Notes: generated from the sequence alone by a model not told the origin. Counted from the first letter of the stretch, positions 16,740 to 26,536 are shown. The stretch is DNA of 64,000 bases from Clostridium sp. OM02-18AC (GCF_003481825.1 NZ_QULW01000005.1:1-64000), one strand, 5' to 3'. Made by a program: numbers and translations.

Positions 16740-17846
16740 TTACTTCGATTTTACTTCCTTCCATGCCTCATTGTAGATCTCGTCCACATCGTCGCCAAGG
16801 TACTTCAGAACCTCTGCATTCTTGATGGAGTCGATGTCCGGGAAGATTGCCTTGTTGTTCTGCATATCTTCGTCTAACAGCTCGAATGCGCCCTTGTTGG
16901 GGGTGGAGTAGGTGATGTACTCAAAGTTCTTCTTTGCGATGTCCGGTCTGCACAGGAAGTTGATCCACTTCTCTGCGTTTTCCTTGTTCTTTGCATTTTT
17001 CGGGATGACCCAGCAGTCGATGAAGAGGTCGGTGCCTTCTTCCGGGATCACGTACTGGAGATTGTCGGTGCCGTCCTCGCCCTGGATGTAAAGCATCTCA
17101 CCGGAGTAGATGATGCCGACTGCAGCCTCGCCGCCGATCATCTTATCTCTTACCTGGTCTACAACGTAAGCCTGTACCAGCGGCTTCTGGTCGATCAGGT
17201 CCTGCTTTGCCTTGTTGATCTCATCCGGATTGGTGCTGTTTAAGGAGTAGCCGTTTTTCTTTAAGCCGGTCATGAAGGCACTGCGGATGCTGTCCTGCAT
17301 GAGGATTTCACCGCTTAAGCGCTCATCCCACAGGTCGGACCATTTGGTCGGCGGCTCTACGCCAAGCTCCTGCAGGCGCTCTTTGTTGTAGAGGATGCCG
17401 ATGGTGCCCCAGGTATACGGAACTGCGTATTTGTTTTCCGGGTCGAAGGATTTGGAAAGCTCCATGTAAAGCGGATCGATCTGGTCGATGTTCGGCACGT
17501 TGTCGAAGTTGATCTCGGCTAAGAGGTCATGCTCGCGCATCTTCTGGATCATGAAATCGGATGGGCATACCGCATCGTAAGCAATGCCGCCGGCTTCGAT
17601 GACCGGATACATCTCCTCGTTGGTCTCGAATAAATCGTAGACAACCTTAATGCCGGTTTCTTCCTCGAATTCATCAATGACACTCTCGTCAATGTACTCG
17701 CCCCAGTTGTAAACGTAGAGCTCACCGGCATCGCCGGAGCCAGAGCCCTCAGCCGGAGCAGTGCCGGAAGCGGAAGCTCCGCAGCCGGTTACAGTAAGTG
17801 CCGCTGCGGATAAAGCCGCAGCAGATGCGATCCATCTTTTTTTCAT
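16740..17846 (-). CDS. potD: PotD-like polyamine-binding lipoprotein, second copy
   Basis: 368 residues. A lipoprotein signal with lipobox TVTGC ends near residue 22. The mature part begins ELYVYNWGEYID, the PotD/PotF signature for spermidine/putrescine-binding proteins. It lies 27 nt after the first potD and the two share most of their residues, for example NVPNIDQIDP and GGEAAVGVIYSGEML-like stretches, so they arose by tandem duplication. AGAGGAG precedes the ATG. Having two binding proteins may widen the range of polyamines taken up. Confidence 0.9.
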   Translation of the reverse strand: MKKRWIASAAALSAAALTVTGCGASASGTAPAEGSGSGDAGELYVYNWGEYIDESVIDEFEEETGIKVVYDLFETNEEMYPVIEAGGIAYDAVCPSDFMIQKMREHDLLAEINFDNVPNIDQIDPLYMELSKSFDPENKYAVPYTWGTIGILYNKERLQELGVEPPTKWSDLWDERLSGEILMQDSIRSAFMTGLKKNGYSLNSTNPDEINKAKQDLIDQKPLVQAYVVDQVRDKMIGGEAAVGIIYSGEMLYIQGEDGTDNLQYVIPEEGTDLFIDCWVIPKNAKNKENAEKWINFLCRPDIAKKNFEYITYSTPNKGAFELLDEDMQNNKAIFPDIDSIKNAEVLKYLGDDVDEIYNEAWKEVKSK

Positions 17847-17873
17847 TTTCTCAATCTCCTCTGTCTTTTATTT

Positions 17874-19001
17874 TTAGTTGGATTTTATTTCTTTCCACAG
17901 TTCGTTGTAGATATTGTCGGTTTCATCGCCGAGATACTCGTAAACCTCAGAATTGTTCAGGGAATCGATATCCGGGAAGACTGCCTTGTTGTTCTGCAGG
18001 TCTTCGTCTAACAGCTCGAACGCGCCCTTGTTCGGGGTCGGGTAGGTGATGTACTCAAAGTTTGCTTTTGCAATCTCCGGACGGCATAAGAAATCGATCC
18101 ATTTCTCTGCGTTTTCTTTGTTCTTCGCGTTTTTCGGAATGACCCAGGAATCCAGCCACAGGTTGGTTCCCTCTTCCGGAATGACATATTCCAGTTCGTA
18201 ATCCAGTCCCAGGTTTGCAACCTCGTCCTGGATGTAGAGCATCTCGCCGGAGTAGATGACACCGACTGCAGCCTCACCGCCGATCATCTTGTCTCTTACC
18301 TGGTCGATGACGTAAGCCTGAACGAGCGGTTTCTGGTCTACCAGATCCTGCTTCGCCTGCTGGAGCTCGTCCTCATTTGCACTGTTCATGGAGCAGCCAT
18401 CTTTCTTTAAGGCAACCATGAAGGCGTCGCGGACACTGTCCTGCATGAGGATCTCGCCGCTTAAGCGCTCATCCCACAGATCTGCCCATTTGGTCGGAGC
18501 CGGTACGCCGATCTCGTCTAACAGCTTGGTATTGTAAAGGATGCCTACGGTTCCCCAGCAGTAAGGAACGGAGTATTTGTTCTCCGGGTCAAAGGACTTG
18601 GACATTTCCATGTAAGCTGGGTCAATCTGGTCGATATTCGGCACATTGTCGAAGTTGATCTCAGCAAGCAGGTCGTTCTCACGCATCTTCTGGATCATGT
18701 AATCGGACGGGCAGACAACATCGTAGTTGACGCCGCCGGCCTCGATGACCGGGTACATCTCCTCGTTGGTCTCGAACATATCGTAAATAACCTTGATGCC
18801 GGTCTCATCCTCGAACTGGGAAATGACATCCTCGTCAATGTACTCGCCCCAGTTGTAAACATAAAGCTCGCCTGCGTCAGAACTGCCGGAATTGGCAGCA
18901 GAAGTGGAACCTCCTGCAGATCCGGATGCACCGCAGCCGGAAAGAAGAGTGGAAGCGGCAGTCAGACCTGCTATGGAAATTGCAAATACTCTTTTTTTCA
19001 T
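17874..19001 (-). CDS. potD: PotD-like polyamine-binding lipoprotein, first copy
   Basis: 375 residues from the ATG at 19001, which has GAGGAG 6 nt upstream; the in-frame ATG two codons earlier overlaps the ribosome site. The lipobox LLSGC is at about residue 18-22, followed by a Ser/Gly-rich linker and the ELYVYNWGEYIDED signature. It binds spermidine or putrescine outside the membrane and delivers it to PotBC. It differs from the second copy by a short insertion (LGLDYEL) near residue 265 and scattered substitutions. Confidence 0.9.
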   Translation of the reverse strand: MKKRVFAISIAGLTAASTLLSGCGASGSAGGSTSAANSGSSDAGELYVYNWGEYIDEDVISQFEDETGIKVIYDMFETNEEMYPVIEAGGVNYDVVCPSDYMIQKMRENDLLAEINFDNVPNIDQIDPAYMEMSKSFDPENKYSVPYCWGTVGILYNTKLLDEIGVPAPTKWADLWDERLSGEILMQDSVRDAFMVALKKDGCSMNSANEDELQQAKQDLVDQKPLVQAYVIDQVRDKMIGGEAAVGVIYSGEMLYIQDEVANLGLDYELEYVIPEEGTNLWLDSWVIPKNAKNKENAEKWIDFLCRPEIAKANFEYITYPTPNKGAFELLDEDLQNNKAVFPDIDSLNNSEVYEYLGDETDNIYNELWKEIKSN

Positions 19002-19127
19002 AGTCATCTCCTCTTAGTGGTGTGGTTGTGTGCTGTCTGTTTGACATTTCGCAGAGCAGCAAATGGTGTTTGGTGAATCAAAAAAGGTCAGATATCCTGC
19101 CTGTTTTGTTTGGTAAATCAAAACGTG

Positions 19128-19922
19128 TCAGGCTTCCTGCTTTTTCTTCGGTGCAAAATTGCTGATGAGCAGCAGTGCCAGTACCACCGCAAAGATCACG
19201 GTGGAGAGCGCGTACATAGACGGCTTGATGCCGCGGCGAACTTCGCTGTAGATCAGGGTGGACAGGGTGTTGATGCCTGCGCCTCTGGTAAAGTGGGTGA
19301 TGATAAAATCATCCAGAGACATGGTGAAGGCCAGCAAAAAGCCGGACAGCACACCCGGTAAGATATCCGGGAACACGACTTTGAAGAAAGCGCGGATCGG
19401 GCTTGCGCCGAGGTCCAGGGCCGCTTCATAGGTGTAGCGGTTGGTCTGCTTGAGCTTTGGCATGACGCTTAGGATCACGTACGGGATATTAAAGGTGATG
19501 TGCGCGATCAGCACGGTCTTAAAGCCAAGGGAAATACCGAAAGCAAGGAAAGCCAGCATCAGGGAGATACCGGTTACGATATCGGCATTCAGCATCGGAA
19601 TGTTGGTGATCCCCATGACGATGGTCTGGGGAATCTGTTTCATGCCGTTGATCGCGATGGATGCCGCGGTGCCGATGATGGTGGCGATCAGCGCGGACAA
19701 GAATGCGATCAGCAAAGTATTCTGCAGGGCCGCCATGATGTTGCGGCTTGCAAACATCTGGGTGTACCACTGCAGGGTGAACCCGCCCCACTGGGTACGG
19801 GATTTGGAACTGTTAAAGGATAATACCACCATGGTGGCAATCGGCGCGTACAAAAACACCATGATGATCACCAGGTAGAAGTCCTGCAGGATACGCCGGA
19901 AATTCTGTCGGATCTTACTCAT
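19128..19922 (-). CDS. potC: Polyamine ABC transporter permease PotC
   Basis: 264 residues, six membrane helices. The permease signature EAALDLGASPIRAFFKVVFPDILPG, which contacts the ATPase, is present around residues 165-190. Its start overlaps the potB stop by one base. With PotB it forms the membrane channel of the spermidine/putrescine importer. Confidence 0.92.
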   Translation of the reverse strand: MSKIRQNFRRILQDFYLVIIMVFLYAPIATMVVLSFNSSKSRTQWGGFTLQWYTQMFASRNIMAALQNTLLIAFLSALIATIIGTAASIAINGMKQIPQTIVMGITNIPMLNADIVTGISLMLAFLAFGISLGFKTVLIAHITFNIPYVILSVMPKLKQTNRYTYEAALDLGASPIRAFFKVVFPDILPGVLSGFLLAFTMSLDDFIITHFTRGAGINTLSTLIYSEVRRGIKPSMYALSTVIFAVVLALLLISNFAPKKKQEA

Positions 19923-20734
19923 TAGAATGTACTCCCTTCGCCGTTTTTATCGTATTTTGCGATCAGCGCCATGCTGATCAGAATGAAGACCATAAGGACC
20001 AGGGAGAGGCCGGAGCCTAAGTTCCAGTTGCTGCCCTTGGTGAATTCCTGCTCGATGACATTACCGATCAGGAGGATCTTGCTGCCGCCCAGTAAGTTGG
20101 AAATTACGAAAGTGGTCAGGGACGGTACGAACACCATGGTAATACCGCTGATGATGCCCGGTACGCTAAGCGGAAGCCATACCCACAGAAGTGTCTGGGT
20201 AAAGCTTGCGCCAAGGTCTCTTGCCGCGTTGATAGTGTTATCATCGATCTTGCAAAGCACGTTGTAGATCGGAAGGACCATAAACGGCAGGAAGTTATAA
20301 ACCATACCAAGCACGATCGCGCCCGGAGTATTGATCAGGTTCTGGTTTGGCAGGTGCAGGGCACTTAAGATGCCGTTGATCACACCGCTCTTTTCCAGAA
20401 GAGTCTGCCATGCCAGGGTGCGCAGCAGAAAGTTCATCCACATCGGAAGAATGAAGATGAAGACGATAAAGCTTCCCTGGCCGATGCCGCGGTTACGCAG
20501 GATCATGGCAAGCGGGTAAGCAAGTACGAGGCAGATCACCGTGCTTACCAGGGAAAGTCCCAGGGAGAGCCACAGGGCCTTCACATGCTCCGGTGTGGAG
20601 ATGGAAAGCACATTGGCAAGGGTGAATGCTCCGGATTTATCGGTCAGTCCGTAATACACGATAAGGATCAGCGGAATGACGATGAAACCAACCATCCAGA
20701 CCAGATACGGTCCGGCTAACCATTTCTTATTCAT
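19922..20734 (-). CDS. potB: Polyamine ABC transporter permease PotB
   Basis: 270 residues with six membrane helices and the EAA-type loop AARDLGASFTQTLLWVWLPLSVPG around residues 185-210. It overlaps the potA stop by 8 nt, so the genes are translationally coupled. It pairs with PotC in the membrane. Confidence 0.92.
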   Translation of the reverse strand: MNKKWLAGPYLVWMVGFIVIPLILIVYYGLTDKSGAFTLANVLSISTPEHVKALWLSLGLSLVSTVICLVLAYPLAMILRNRGIGQGSFIVFIFILPMWMNFLLRTLAWQTLLEKSGVINGILSALHLPNQNLINTPGAIVLGMVYNFLPFMVLPIYNVLCKIDDNTINAARDLGASFTQTLLWVWLPLSVPGIISGITMVFVPSLTTFVISNLLGGSKILLIGNVIEQEFTKGSNWNLGSGLSLVLMVFILISMALIAKYDKNGEGSTF

Positions 20735-21803
20735 TAACTCCTACGGCCTCCTCATCCTCTGATGCAGGTTTGTTCATGATCTGGATGTCAAATGGGTCCA
20801 CCTTGATGCCGACCTGTTTGCCGACCGGGCACATATCGGTGCTGTGTACCAGCCACTCGAAGCCGTCCGGGGTGGTGACTTCCATTTCATAATGAACACC
20901 CTTGAAGATCAAGTGGGTGCAGGTGCCGACCAGCGTGCCCTCGGACGGGTCTACCAGGTCAATATCCTCCGGGCGGATGACAACATCGACCGGAGTGTTG
21001 TTGCCGAAGCCTTTATCCACGCAGGCAAATTTGGCACCGAAGATCTCAACCAGCTCGTCGCGAATCATAATGCCCGGGACAATGTTGCTTTCGCCGATGA
21101 AGTCTGCCACGAATGCGTTCTCCGGCTCATTGTAGATCTGCTCCGGGGTTCCCATCTGCTGGATGTAGCCCTGGTTCATGACAACGATGGTGTCGGACAT
21201 GGTCAGCGCTTCTTCCTGGTCGTGGGTAACGTAGATGAAGGTGATGCCGAGCTCATTCTTTAAGCGGATCAGCTCATACTGCATGTCCTGGCGCAGCTTT
21301 AAGTCCAGGGCACCTAACGGCTCGTCTAAAAGCAGAAGACGCGGCTCGTTTACGATGGCGCGGGCAATGGCGATACGCTGCTGCTGGCCGCCGCTTAAGG
21401 AGTCTACGGTACGCTTCTCATAGCCGTCTAAGTTTACCAGCTTTAACGCGTACTTGATCTTGTCATCGATGTAGGCTTTGGATTTGCCCTTGATCTTTAA
21501 GCCGAATGCGATATTTTCCGCGATGTTCATGTGGGTGAACAGGGCGTATTTCTGGAATACGGTATTTAACTGGCGCTTATTCGGCGGAAGTTTGCTGATA
21601 TCGGTTCCGTCGAAAATGACCTTTCCGGTGTCGGCCGTCTCAAATCCGCCGATGATGCGCAGGGTTGTGGTTTTGCCGCAGCCGCTGGGACCCAGTAATG
21701 TTACGAAAGAATTTTCCTTAACGGAAAGATTGAGGTCGTCTAAGACCATGGTGTTGTCAAAGCTTTTTGAAATGTTGACTAAGTCAATCAGGGGCTGAGC
21801 CAT
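20727..21803 (-). CDS. potA: Polyamine ABC transporter ATPase PotA
   Basis: 358 residues. Walker A GPSGCGKT near residue 38, signature LSGGQQQR near 138, Walker B LLLLDEP just after, and the H-loop THDQEEA. A C-terminal TOBE regulatory domain covers about 245-345. It powers uptake by PotBC. AGGAGGAA precedes the ATG. Confidence 0.93.
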   Translation of the reverse strand: MAQPLIDLVNISKSFDNTMVLDDLNLSVKENSFVTLLGPSGCGKTTTLRIIGGFETADTGKVIFDGTDISKLPPNKRQLNTVFQKYALFTHMNIAENIAFGLKIKGKSKAYIDDKIKYALKLVNLDGYEKRTVDSLSGGQQQRIAIARAIVNEPRLLLLDEPLGALDLKLRQDMQYELIRLKNELGITFIYVTHDQEEALTMSDTIVVMNQGYIQQMGTPEQIYNEPENAFVADFIGESNIVPGIMIRDELVEIFGAKFACVDKGFGNNTPVDVVIRPEDIDLVDPSEGTLVGTCTHLIFKGVHYEMEVTTPDGFEWLVHSTDMCPVGKQVGIKVDPFDIQIMNKPASEDEEAVGVNE

Positions 21804-21937
21804 CGCATTATTCCTCCTAAAGTATGGTTACATTTGTTTTCATTTACATGTGATATTCAATCTCTGGGCTGACTGCATATGCAGCTGCCCTCTCAAAAGC
21901 GGGCTACCGGCCTTTGCGATGTTCGCTCCGGTCAGCT

Positions 21938-22471
21938 TTAGAAGCTTGGCGGCGTGCTGACCCAGATCAGCGATGCGCCGTGACGGCTCGTAAGGTAATG
22001 CTTTTTGTCCGGGGTAAAGTAAAAGGACTCGCCCTTCTTCGCCCGGTAGGTCTTGCTTCCGATGTGGATGTTGATGCTTCCCTGCAGTACATATCCGAAT
22101 TCCTCGCCCTCATGTGGGTTGTCCGGGTAGGTGGAGCCGCCGGCCTCTAAGGTAATGAGGATCGGTTCCATCATGTTTTTCTGTGCGTTCGGGATGATCC
22201 AGCGGATCTCATTTTTTAATTCCGCATCGTATTTTTCAAAATAATCTGCTTTTCCGAATACGACCTGCTCCTCCGGAGTCTCATTAAAAAACTCACCAAG
22301 CGTCGTGCCGAGGCACTGTAAGATGTCGGTGAGTGTCGCAATGGAAGGAGAGGTTAAATTTCGTTCCAGCTGGGAGATGAAACCCTTGGAAAGCTCTGCC
22401 CGGTCTGCCAGTTCTTCCTGGGTCAGACCCTTTAGCGTCCGTATCTCCTTTAATTTTGATCCGATATCCAT
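21938..22471 (-). CDS. XRE-family regulator with cupin domain (PuuR-like)
   Basis: 177 residues. An N-terminal Cro/CI helix-turn-helix (about 6-60, with LTQEELADRAELSKGFISQLER) is joined to a C-terminal cupin (about 100-175, with PHEGEEFGYVLQG and KKGESFYF). This is the layout of PuuR-like regulators that sense polyamines or related ligands. It is the first gene of the pot operon and 134 nt ahead of potA, so it most likely represses the operon when polyamines are plentiful. Confidence 0.88.
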   Translation of the reverse strand: MDIGSKLKEIRTLKGLTQEELADRAELSKGFISQLERNLTSPSIATLTDILQCLGTTLGEFFNETPEEQVVFGKADYFEKYDAELKNEIRWIIPNAQKNMMEPILITLEAGGSTYPDNPHEGEEFGYVLQGSINIHIGSKTYRAKKGESFYFTPDKKHYLTSRHGASLIWVSTPPSF

Positions 22472-22540
22472 AACAGTCCTCCATGATAATACTATCCGAA
22501 AAGTTTAGAAATATTAAATGAATGTAAAATGCACTTTAAA

Positions 22541-22599
22541 GTTTAGCTTTAGTAAACACAAAGCAAGATTCATTATACTGGAAAATATCTGTATGTCAA
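22541..22599 (-). promoter_or_regulatory. Pot operon promoter and operator
   Basis: On the minus strand: TTGACA (plus 22594-22599), 16 bp, TATAAT (plus 22572-22577), both hexamers perfect. Downstream of the expected start lies the inverted repeat GTTTA-N7-TAAAC (22541-22557). A related AGTTTAG occurs again at 22502-22508. The palindrome is a good candidate operator for the XRE-cupin protein. Confidence 0.75.
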
Positions 22600-22724
22600 T
22601 AGATTCAGAATAGATTTTTTTGAGAATGTGTGGTATGCTGTTTACGATTGGAACGTTTGCGCATTTTATGCGCAGACCGGGTTAAAAAACGCAGAAACTT
22701 GAAGGCGTGACAGGAGGAAGAGCA

Positions 22725-23786
22725 ATGGCTTTTGAAGGAAAGTATATGGCATATGTCGGTTCCTATTCGTACAACGGCAAAGCCAAGGGAATCACGGTTT
22801 ACGATGTAGACGTGGAAAAAGGAACATTTACAGAGCGCTGCGAGGTGGAAGTGGACAATTCCTCCTATGTAACAGCATCCAATGATAATAAAACCCTGTA
22901 TTCTGTTGCGGATGAGGGTGTTGTGGCATTCCGTATTCTGGAAAACGGAAGTCTTTCCCGCTTAAACAGCGCAAAGACCAAAGGCATGAGAGCCTGCCAC
23001 CTGTCCATGGATAAGGAAGACCGGTATGTATTCGTGTCTGGTTTCCATGATGGCAAGGCAACGGTACTGCGCCTGCGCAAGGATGGCGGGGTCGGTGAGA
23101 TCGTGGACGGTGTGTTCCATAAGGGACTGGGCAGCGTAGCAGAGCGTAATTTTCGCCCGCATGTAACCTGCTGCAGACGTACTCCGGATAACAAATTTGT
23201 CATGATCGTAGATTCCGGTCTGGACCAGGTAAAGATCTACCGCTTCAGCGAGAAGGACGAGCATCTGGTTCAGGTAGACACCATCCCGTGTGAGATGGAA
23301 TCTGCACCGAGAAACCTGCGCTTCAGCTCTGATGGCAAATTCTTCTATTTAATGTATGAGCAGAAGAATGTCATTGACGTATTTACCTACGAGACCGGAG
23401 ACCGTGTCCCGAATGTGGAGAAGATCCAGACGATTTCTACCATGGGAGAAAAGCACAGCTCTTTGGCAGCAGCCTGCTCGTTACGCTTCTCTCCGGATGA
23501 GAAGCATATGTTCTGCAGCAATGCAGGCGACGAGAGTGTGGCCATGTACAGCAGAGACGAGAAGACCGGTCTTCTGACCCTGATGTGCTGTCTGCCGATC
23601 AGCGGAGAATATCCAAAGGATATCGCAGTCTTCCCGGATGATAAGCACATTGCGGCAATCAACCATGAGAGCAATACCATCACATTTTTCAAGATCGATT
23701 ACGAGAAAAAACTGCTGATCATGAGCTCCAATGCGATCAAGTGCAACGAGCCGAACAGCTGCATCATTGTGAAAGTGGACGACTGA
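22725..23786 (+). CDS. Lactonase-family beta-propeller protein (Pgl/YbhE-like)
   Basis: 353 residues from the ATG at 22725, with AGGAGG at 22712-22717. It shows repeated propeller blades of the type 'S.D.KF.Y' and 'FSPDEKHMFCSN', and belongs to the lactonase family that includes 6-phosphogluconolactonase. It probably hydrolyses a sugar lactone in the cytoplasm. Whether the substrate is 6-phosphogluconolactone cannot be told; no glucose-6-phosphate dehydrogenase gene is near. Confidence 0.8.
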   Translation: MAFEGKYMAYVGSYSYNGKAKGITVYDVDVEKGTFTERCEVEVDNSSYVTASNDNKTLYSVADEGVVAFRILENGSLSRLNSAKTKGMRACHLSMDKEDRYVFVSGFHDGKATVLRLRKDGGVGEIVDGVFHKGLGSVAERNFRPHVTCCRRTPDNKFVMIVDSGLDQVKIYRFSEKDEHLVQVDTIPCEMESAPRNLRFSSDGKFFYLMYEQKNVIDVFTYETGDRVPNVEKIQTISTMGEKHSSLAAACSLRFSPDEKHMFCSNAGDESVAMYSRDEKTGLLTLMCCLPISGEYPKDIAVFPDDKHIAAINHESNTITFFKIDYEKKLLIMSSNAIKCNEPNSCIIVKVDD

Positions 23787-23876
23787 TTAAGACGAAAAAT
23801 CTGGCAGCACTGTGCAAGGCCGTCAGGCGTTTGTACCTTTGTGTGAAAGAAAAATGGGAAAACAGCGGAGGAAACT

Positions 23877-24956
23877 ATGGCAGGATCAACCTATGGAACC
23901 ATCTTCCGTATCATGACATGGGGAGAATCCCACGGCAAAGGCGTCGGTGTTACCATCGACGGCTGCCCGGCGGGACTTCCGCTTTGTGAGGAAGATGTAC
24001 AGACTTATTTAAATAGAAGAAAGCCGGGACAGAGCAAATTTGCCACCGCAAGAAACGAAGGAGACCAGGTTGAGATCCTTTCCGGCGTATTTGAGGGAAA
24101 GACAACCGGAACCCCGATCGCCATGATGGTGCGCAACACCGACCAACGCTCCAAGGATTACAGCGCGATCATGGATGTGTACCGTCCGGGGCATGCAGAT
24201 TACTGCTTTGAACAGAAGTATGGCTTCCGTGATTACCGGGGCGGCGGACGTTCTTCCGCAAGAGAGACCATTGCCCGGGTAGCAGCCGGGGCGGTAGCAT
24301 GTAAGCTGCTGGCTCATTATGGCATTACGGTCACCGCTTATGTGAAAAGCATCGGCGAGTTTGAGATCGATCCGAAGCGCTTTGATCTTTCTGAGCGCGA
24401 TAACAACAGCCTGAACATGCCGGATAAGGTGGCAGCAGAGGAAACTGCAGAATTTTTAGAGCGCATGATCGCTGCACAGGATTCCGTGGGCGGCGTGGTA
24501 GAATGTCTGGTAGATGGCATGCCGGTTGGTGTTGGCGAGCCGGTATTCGATAAGCTGGATGCAAGCCTGGCGAGAGCAATCATGTCCATCGGCGCCGTAA
24601 AAGGATTCGAGATCGGGGATGGCTTTGCAGCAGCAAAAGCGCTTGGATCCCAGAATAACGATGAGTTTTATGTCGATGCGTATGGTAAGGTTGTGAAAAA
24701 GACCAACCATGCAGGCGGTATTTTAGGCGGCATGAGCGATGGAAGCCAGATCGTGCTGCGTGCGGCTTTCAAACCGACTCCGTCAATCGCGCAGCCACAG
24801 AAAACAGCGAACAACCATGGCGAGAATGTAGAGATCGCCATCAAGGGACGTCATGATCCGGTGGTGGTGCCGAGAGCGGTTGTGGTAGTAGAGGCTATGA
24901 CGGCGCTGACAATCCTTGATCTGTTATTAATGGGAAAGAATGCAAAATTAGATTAA
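23877..24956 (+). CDS. aroC: Chorismate synthase
   Basis: 359 residues. Signature stretches are clear: GTIFRIMTWGESHGKGVG at the start, the YRPGHADYCFEQKYGFRDYRGGGRSSARET region near 100-130 and the FKPTPSIAQPQKT region near 300. It forms chorismate from 5-enolpyruvylshikimate 3-phosphate using reduced FMN. GGAGG precedes the ATG. The other shikimate genes are not in the window except pheA. Confidence 0.96.
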   Translation: MAGSTYGTIFRIMTWGESHGKGVGVTIDGCPAGLPLCEEDVQTYLNRRKPGQSKFATARNEGDQVEILSGVFEGKTTGTPIAMMVRNTDQRSKDYSAIMDVYRPGHADYCFEQKYGFRDYRGGGRSSARETIARVAAGAVACKLLAHYGITVTAYVKSIGEFEIDPKRFDLSERDNNSLNMPDKVAAEETAEFLERMIAAQDSVGGVVECLVDGMPVGVGEPVFDKLDASLARAIMSIGAVKGFEIGDGFAAAKALGSQNNDEFYVDAYGKVVKKTNHAGGILGGMSDGSQIVLRAAFKPTPSIAQPQKTANNHGENVEIAIKGRHDPVVVPRAVVVVEAMTALTILDLLLMGKNAKLD

Positions 24957-24980
24957 TTTTTTAGTGAGGTTGATAATATT

Positions 24981-25424
24981 ATGAAAAAGATTGCAATGGG
25001 AAATGATCACTCCGCAGTAGAAATGAAAGAAGCCATCAAGGCATACGTAGAGCAGAAGGGTTACGAGGTCATCGACTTCGGAACCAACTCCAGCGAAAGC
25101 TGCGATTACCCGGTATACGGCGAGAAGGTTGGACGTGCGGTAGCATCCGGTGAGGCGGATTACGGCATCGCAATCTGCGGAACCGGTATCGGTATCGGTC
25201 TGGCAGCAGGCAAGGTAAAAGGCGTTCTGGTCTGCACCTGCAGCGAGCCGTACAGCGCGAGAATGTCCCGCAGACACAACAACACCAACGTCCTGACCTT
25301 CGGTGCCCGCGTAGTTGGTGTCGAGATGGCGAAGATGATCGTAGATGAGTGGCTGGACAACGAATATGAGGGTGGACGCCACCAGAGAAGAGTTGATATG
25401 ATCTTCGATATTGAGAATAAATAA
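24981..25424 (+). CDS. rpiB: Ribose-5-phosphate isomerase B
   Basis: 147 residues. GNDHSAVEMK near the N-terminus, the AICGTGIGIGLAAGK loop with the catalytic Cys, and SRRHNNTNVLTFGAR match RpiB. It interconverts ribose 5-phosphate and ribulose 5-phosphate. It lies 24 nt after aroC and is probably co-transcribed. A strong terminator follows. Confidence 0.93.
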   Translation: MKKIAMGNDHSAVEMKEAIKAYVEQKGYEVIDFGTNSSESCDYPVYGEKVGRAVASGEADYGIAICGTGIGIGLAAGKVKGVLVCTCSEPYSARMSRRHNNTNVLTFGARVVGVEMAKMIVDEWLDNEYEGGRHQRRVDMIFDIENK

Positions 25425-25444
25425 CAATTTGATTCACTTTAATA

Positions 25445-25492
25445 GGGTCGTGTGAGTTGCCTTTCGGCAACTCACACGACCCATTGTTTTTT
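25445..25492 (+). terminator. Terminator after rpiB
   Basis: A perfect 17-bp stem (25445-25461 with 25466-25482) and 4-nt loop, followed by ATTGTTTTTT. It lies between convergent rpiB and asnA. Confidence 0.92.
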
Positions 25493-25496
25493 CTAA

Positions 25497-26504
25497 TTAT
25501 AATAAAATGATCTTATGTTCTTTGCAGATCTTTCTCATATCGTCCGGCCACAGGCTTGCCTGAACTTCGCCGACATGGGCGCGGTCTAAGAGCAGCATGC
25601 ACAGACGGGACTGTCCGATACCACCGCCGATGGTGTACGGAAGCTCGCCGTTTAAGAGCATCTTGTGGTATGGAAGGTTCTTTCTTTCCTCGCAGCCGGC
25701 CTTCTTTAACTGCTCCTCTAAGGATTTTTCATCAACACGGATACCCATGCTGGAAACCTCCAGTGCGCAGTTTAACTGGTCATACCAGAAGAGAATATCA
25801 CCGTTTAACTGCCAGTCATCGTAGTCCGGTGCACGACCGTCGTGCGGTTCGCCGCTTGCAAGTTTGTCACCGATCTTCATCAGGAAGACGCAGCCGTATT
25901 CCTTGGTGATGAGGTTCTCACGCTCCTTCGGCGTCTTGTCCGGATAGCGGTCTGCCAGTTCCTGGGTGGTGATGAAGGTGATGTGCTCCGGCAGATGCTT
26001 TACTGCCTGCGGATACTTGTACCATACCTCATGCTCCATGTGCTTGATGATCTTGAAGATGGTCTGAACGGTTGCCTCGAGGGTTTCAATGGTGCGCTCC
26101 TCTTTGGTGATGACTTTCTCCCAGTCCCACTGGTCTACATAGCAGGAGTGAAGGTTGTCGAGCTCCTCATCGCGGCGGATCGCGTTCATGTTGGTGTAAA
26201 GACCCTCGCCAGGCTCAAATCCATACTCTTTTAAAGCCATACGTTTCCACTTTGCTAGGGAATGTACGACCTCAACGGTCTCTCCCGGGATTGCAGCGAT
26301 GTCGAACTGGACCGGACGCTCTACGCCGTTTAAGTTATCGTTCAAACCGCTGGACTGGGTGACGAACAGCGGTGCGGAAATGCGCTCTAAGTGCATCTCT
26401 TTGCCAAATTCTTTCTGGAATGTGTCGCGAATATATTTGATCGCTTCCTGAGTCTCACGCACGGTGAGATGGGGATCATAGTTAGCTGGAATGATCAATG
26501 CCAT
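25497..26504 (-). CDS. asnA: Aspartate-ammonia ligase (asparagine synthetase A)
   Basis: 335 residues, the normal AsnA length. The class II aminoacyl-tRNA-synthetase-like fold shows SSGLNDNLNGVERPV, YVDQWDWEKVI, and TIGGGIGQSRLCMLLL near the C-terminus. It makes asparagine from aspartate, ammonia and ATP. GGAGGAAAG precedes the ATG. An asparaginase gene lies 3.4 kb away. Confidence 0.95.
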   Translation of the reverse strand: MALIIPANYDPHLTVRETQEAIKYIRDTFQKEFGKEMHLERISAPLFVTQSSGLNDNLNGVERPVQFDIAAIPGETVEVVHSLAKWKRMALKEYGFEPGEGLYTNMNAIRRDEELDNLHSCYVDQWDWEKVITKEERTIETLEATVQTIFKIIKHMEHEVWYKYPQAVKHLPEHITFITTQELADRYPDKTPKERENLITKEYGCVFLMKIGDKLASGEPHDGRAPDYDDWQLNGDILFWYDQLNCALEVSSMGIRVDEKSLEEQLKKAGCEERKNLPYHKMLLNGELPYTIGGGIGQSRLCMLLLDRAHVGEVQASLWPDDMRKICKEHKIILL

Positions 26505-26536
26505 GTTTCTTTCCTCCCTGTATTGCGTTAGGTTTT

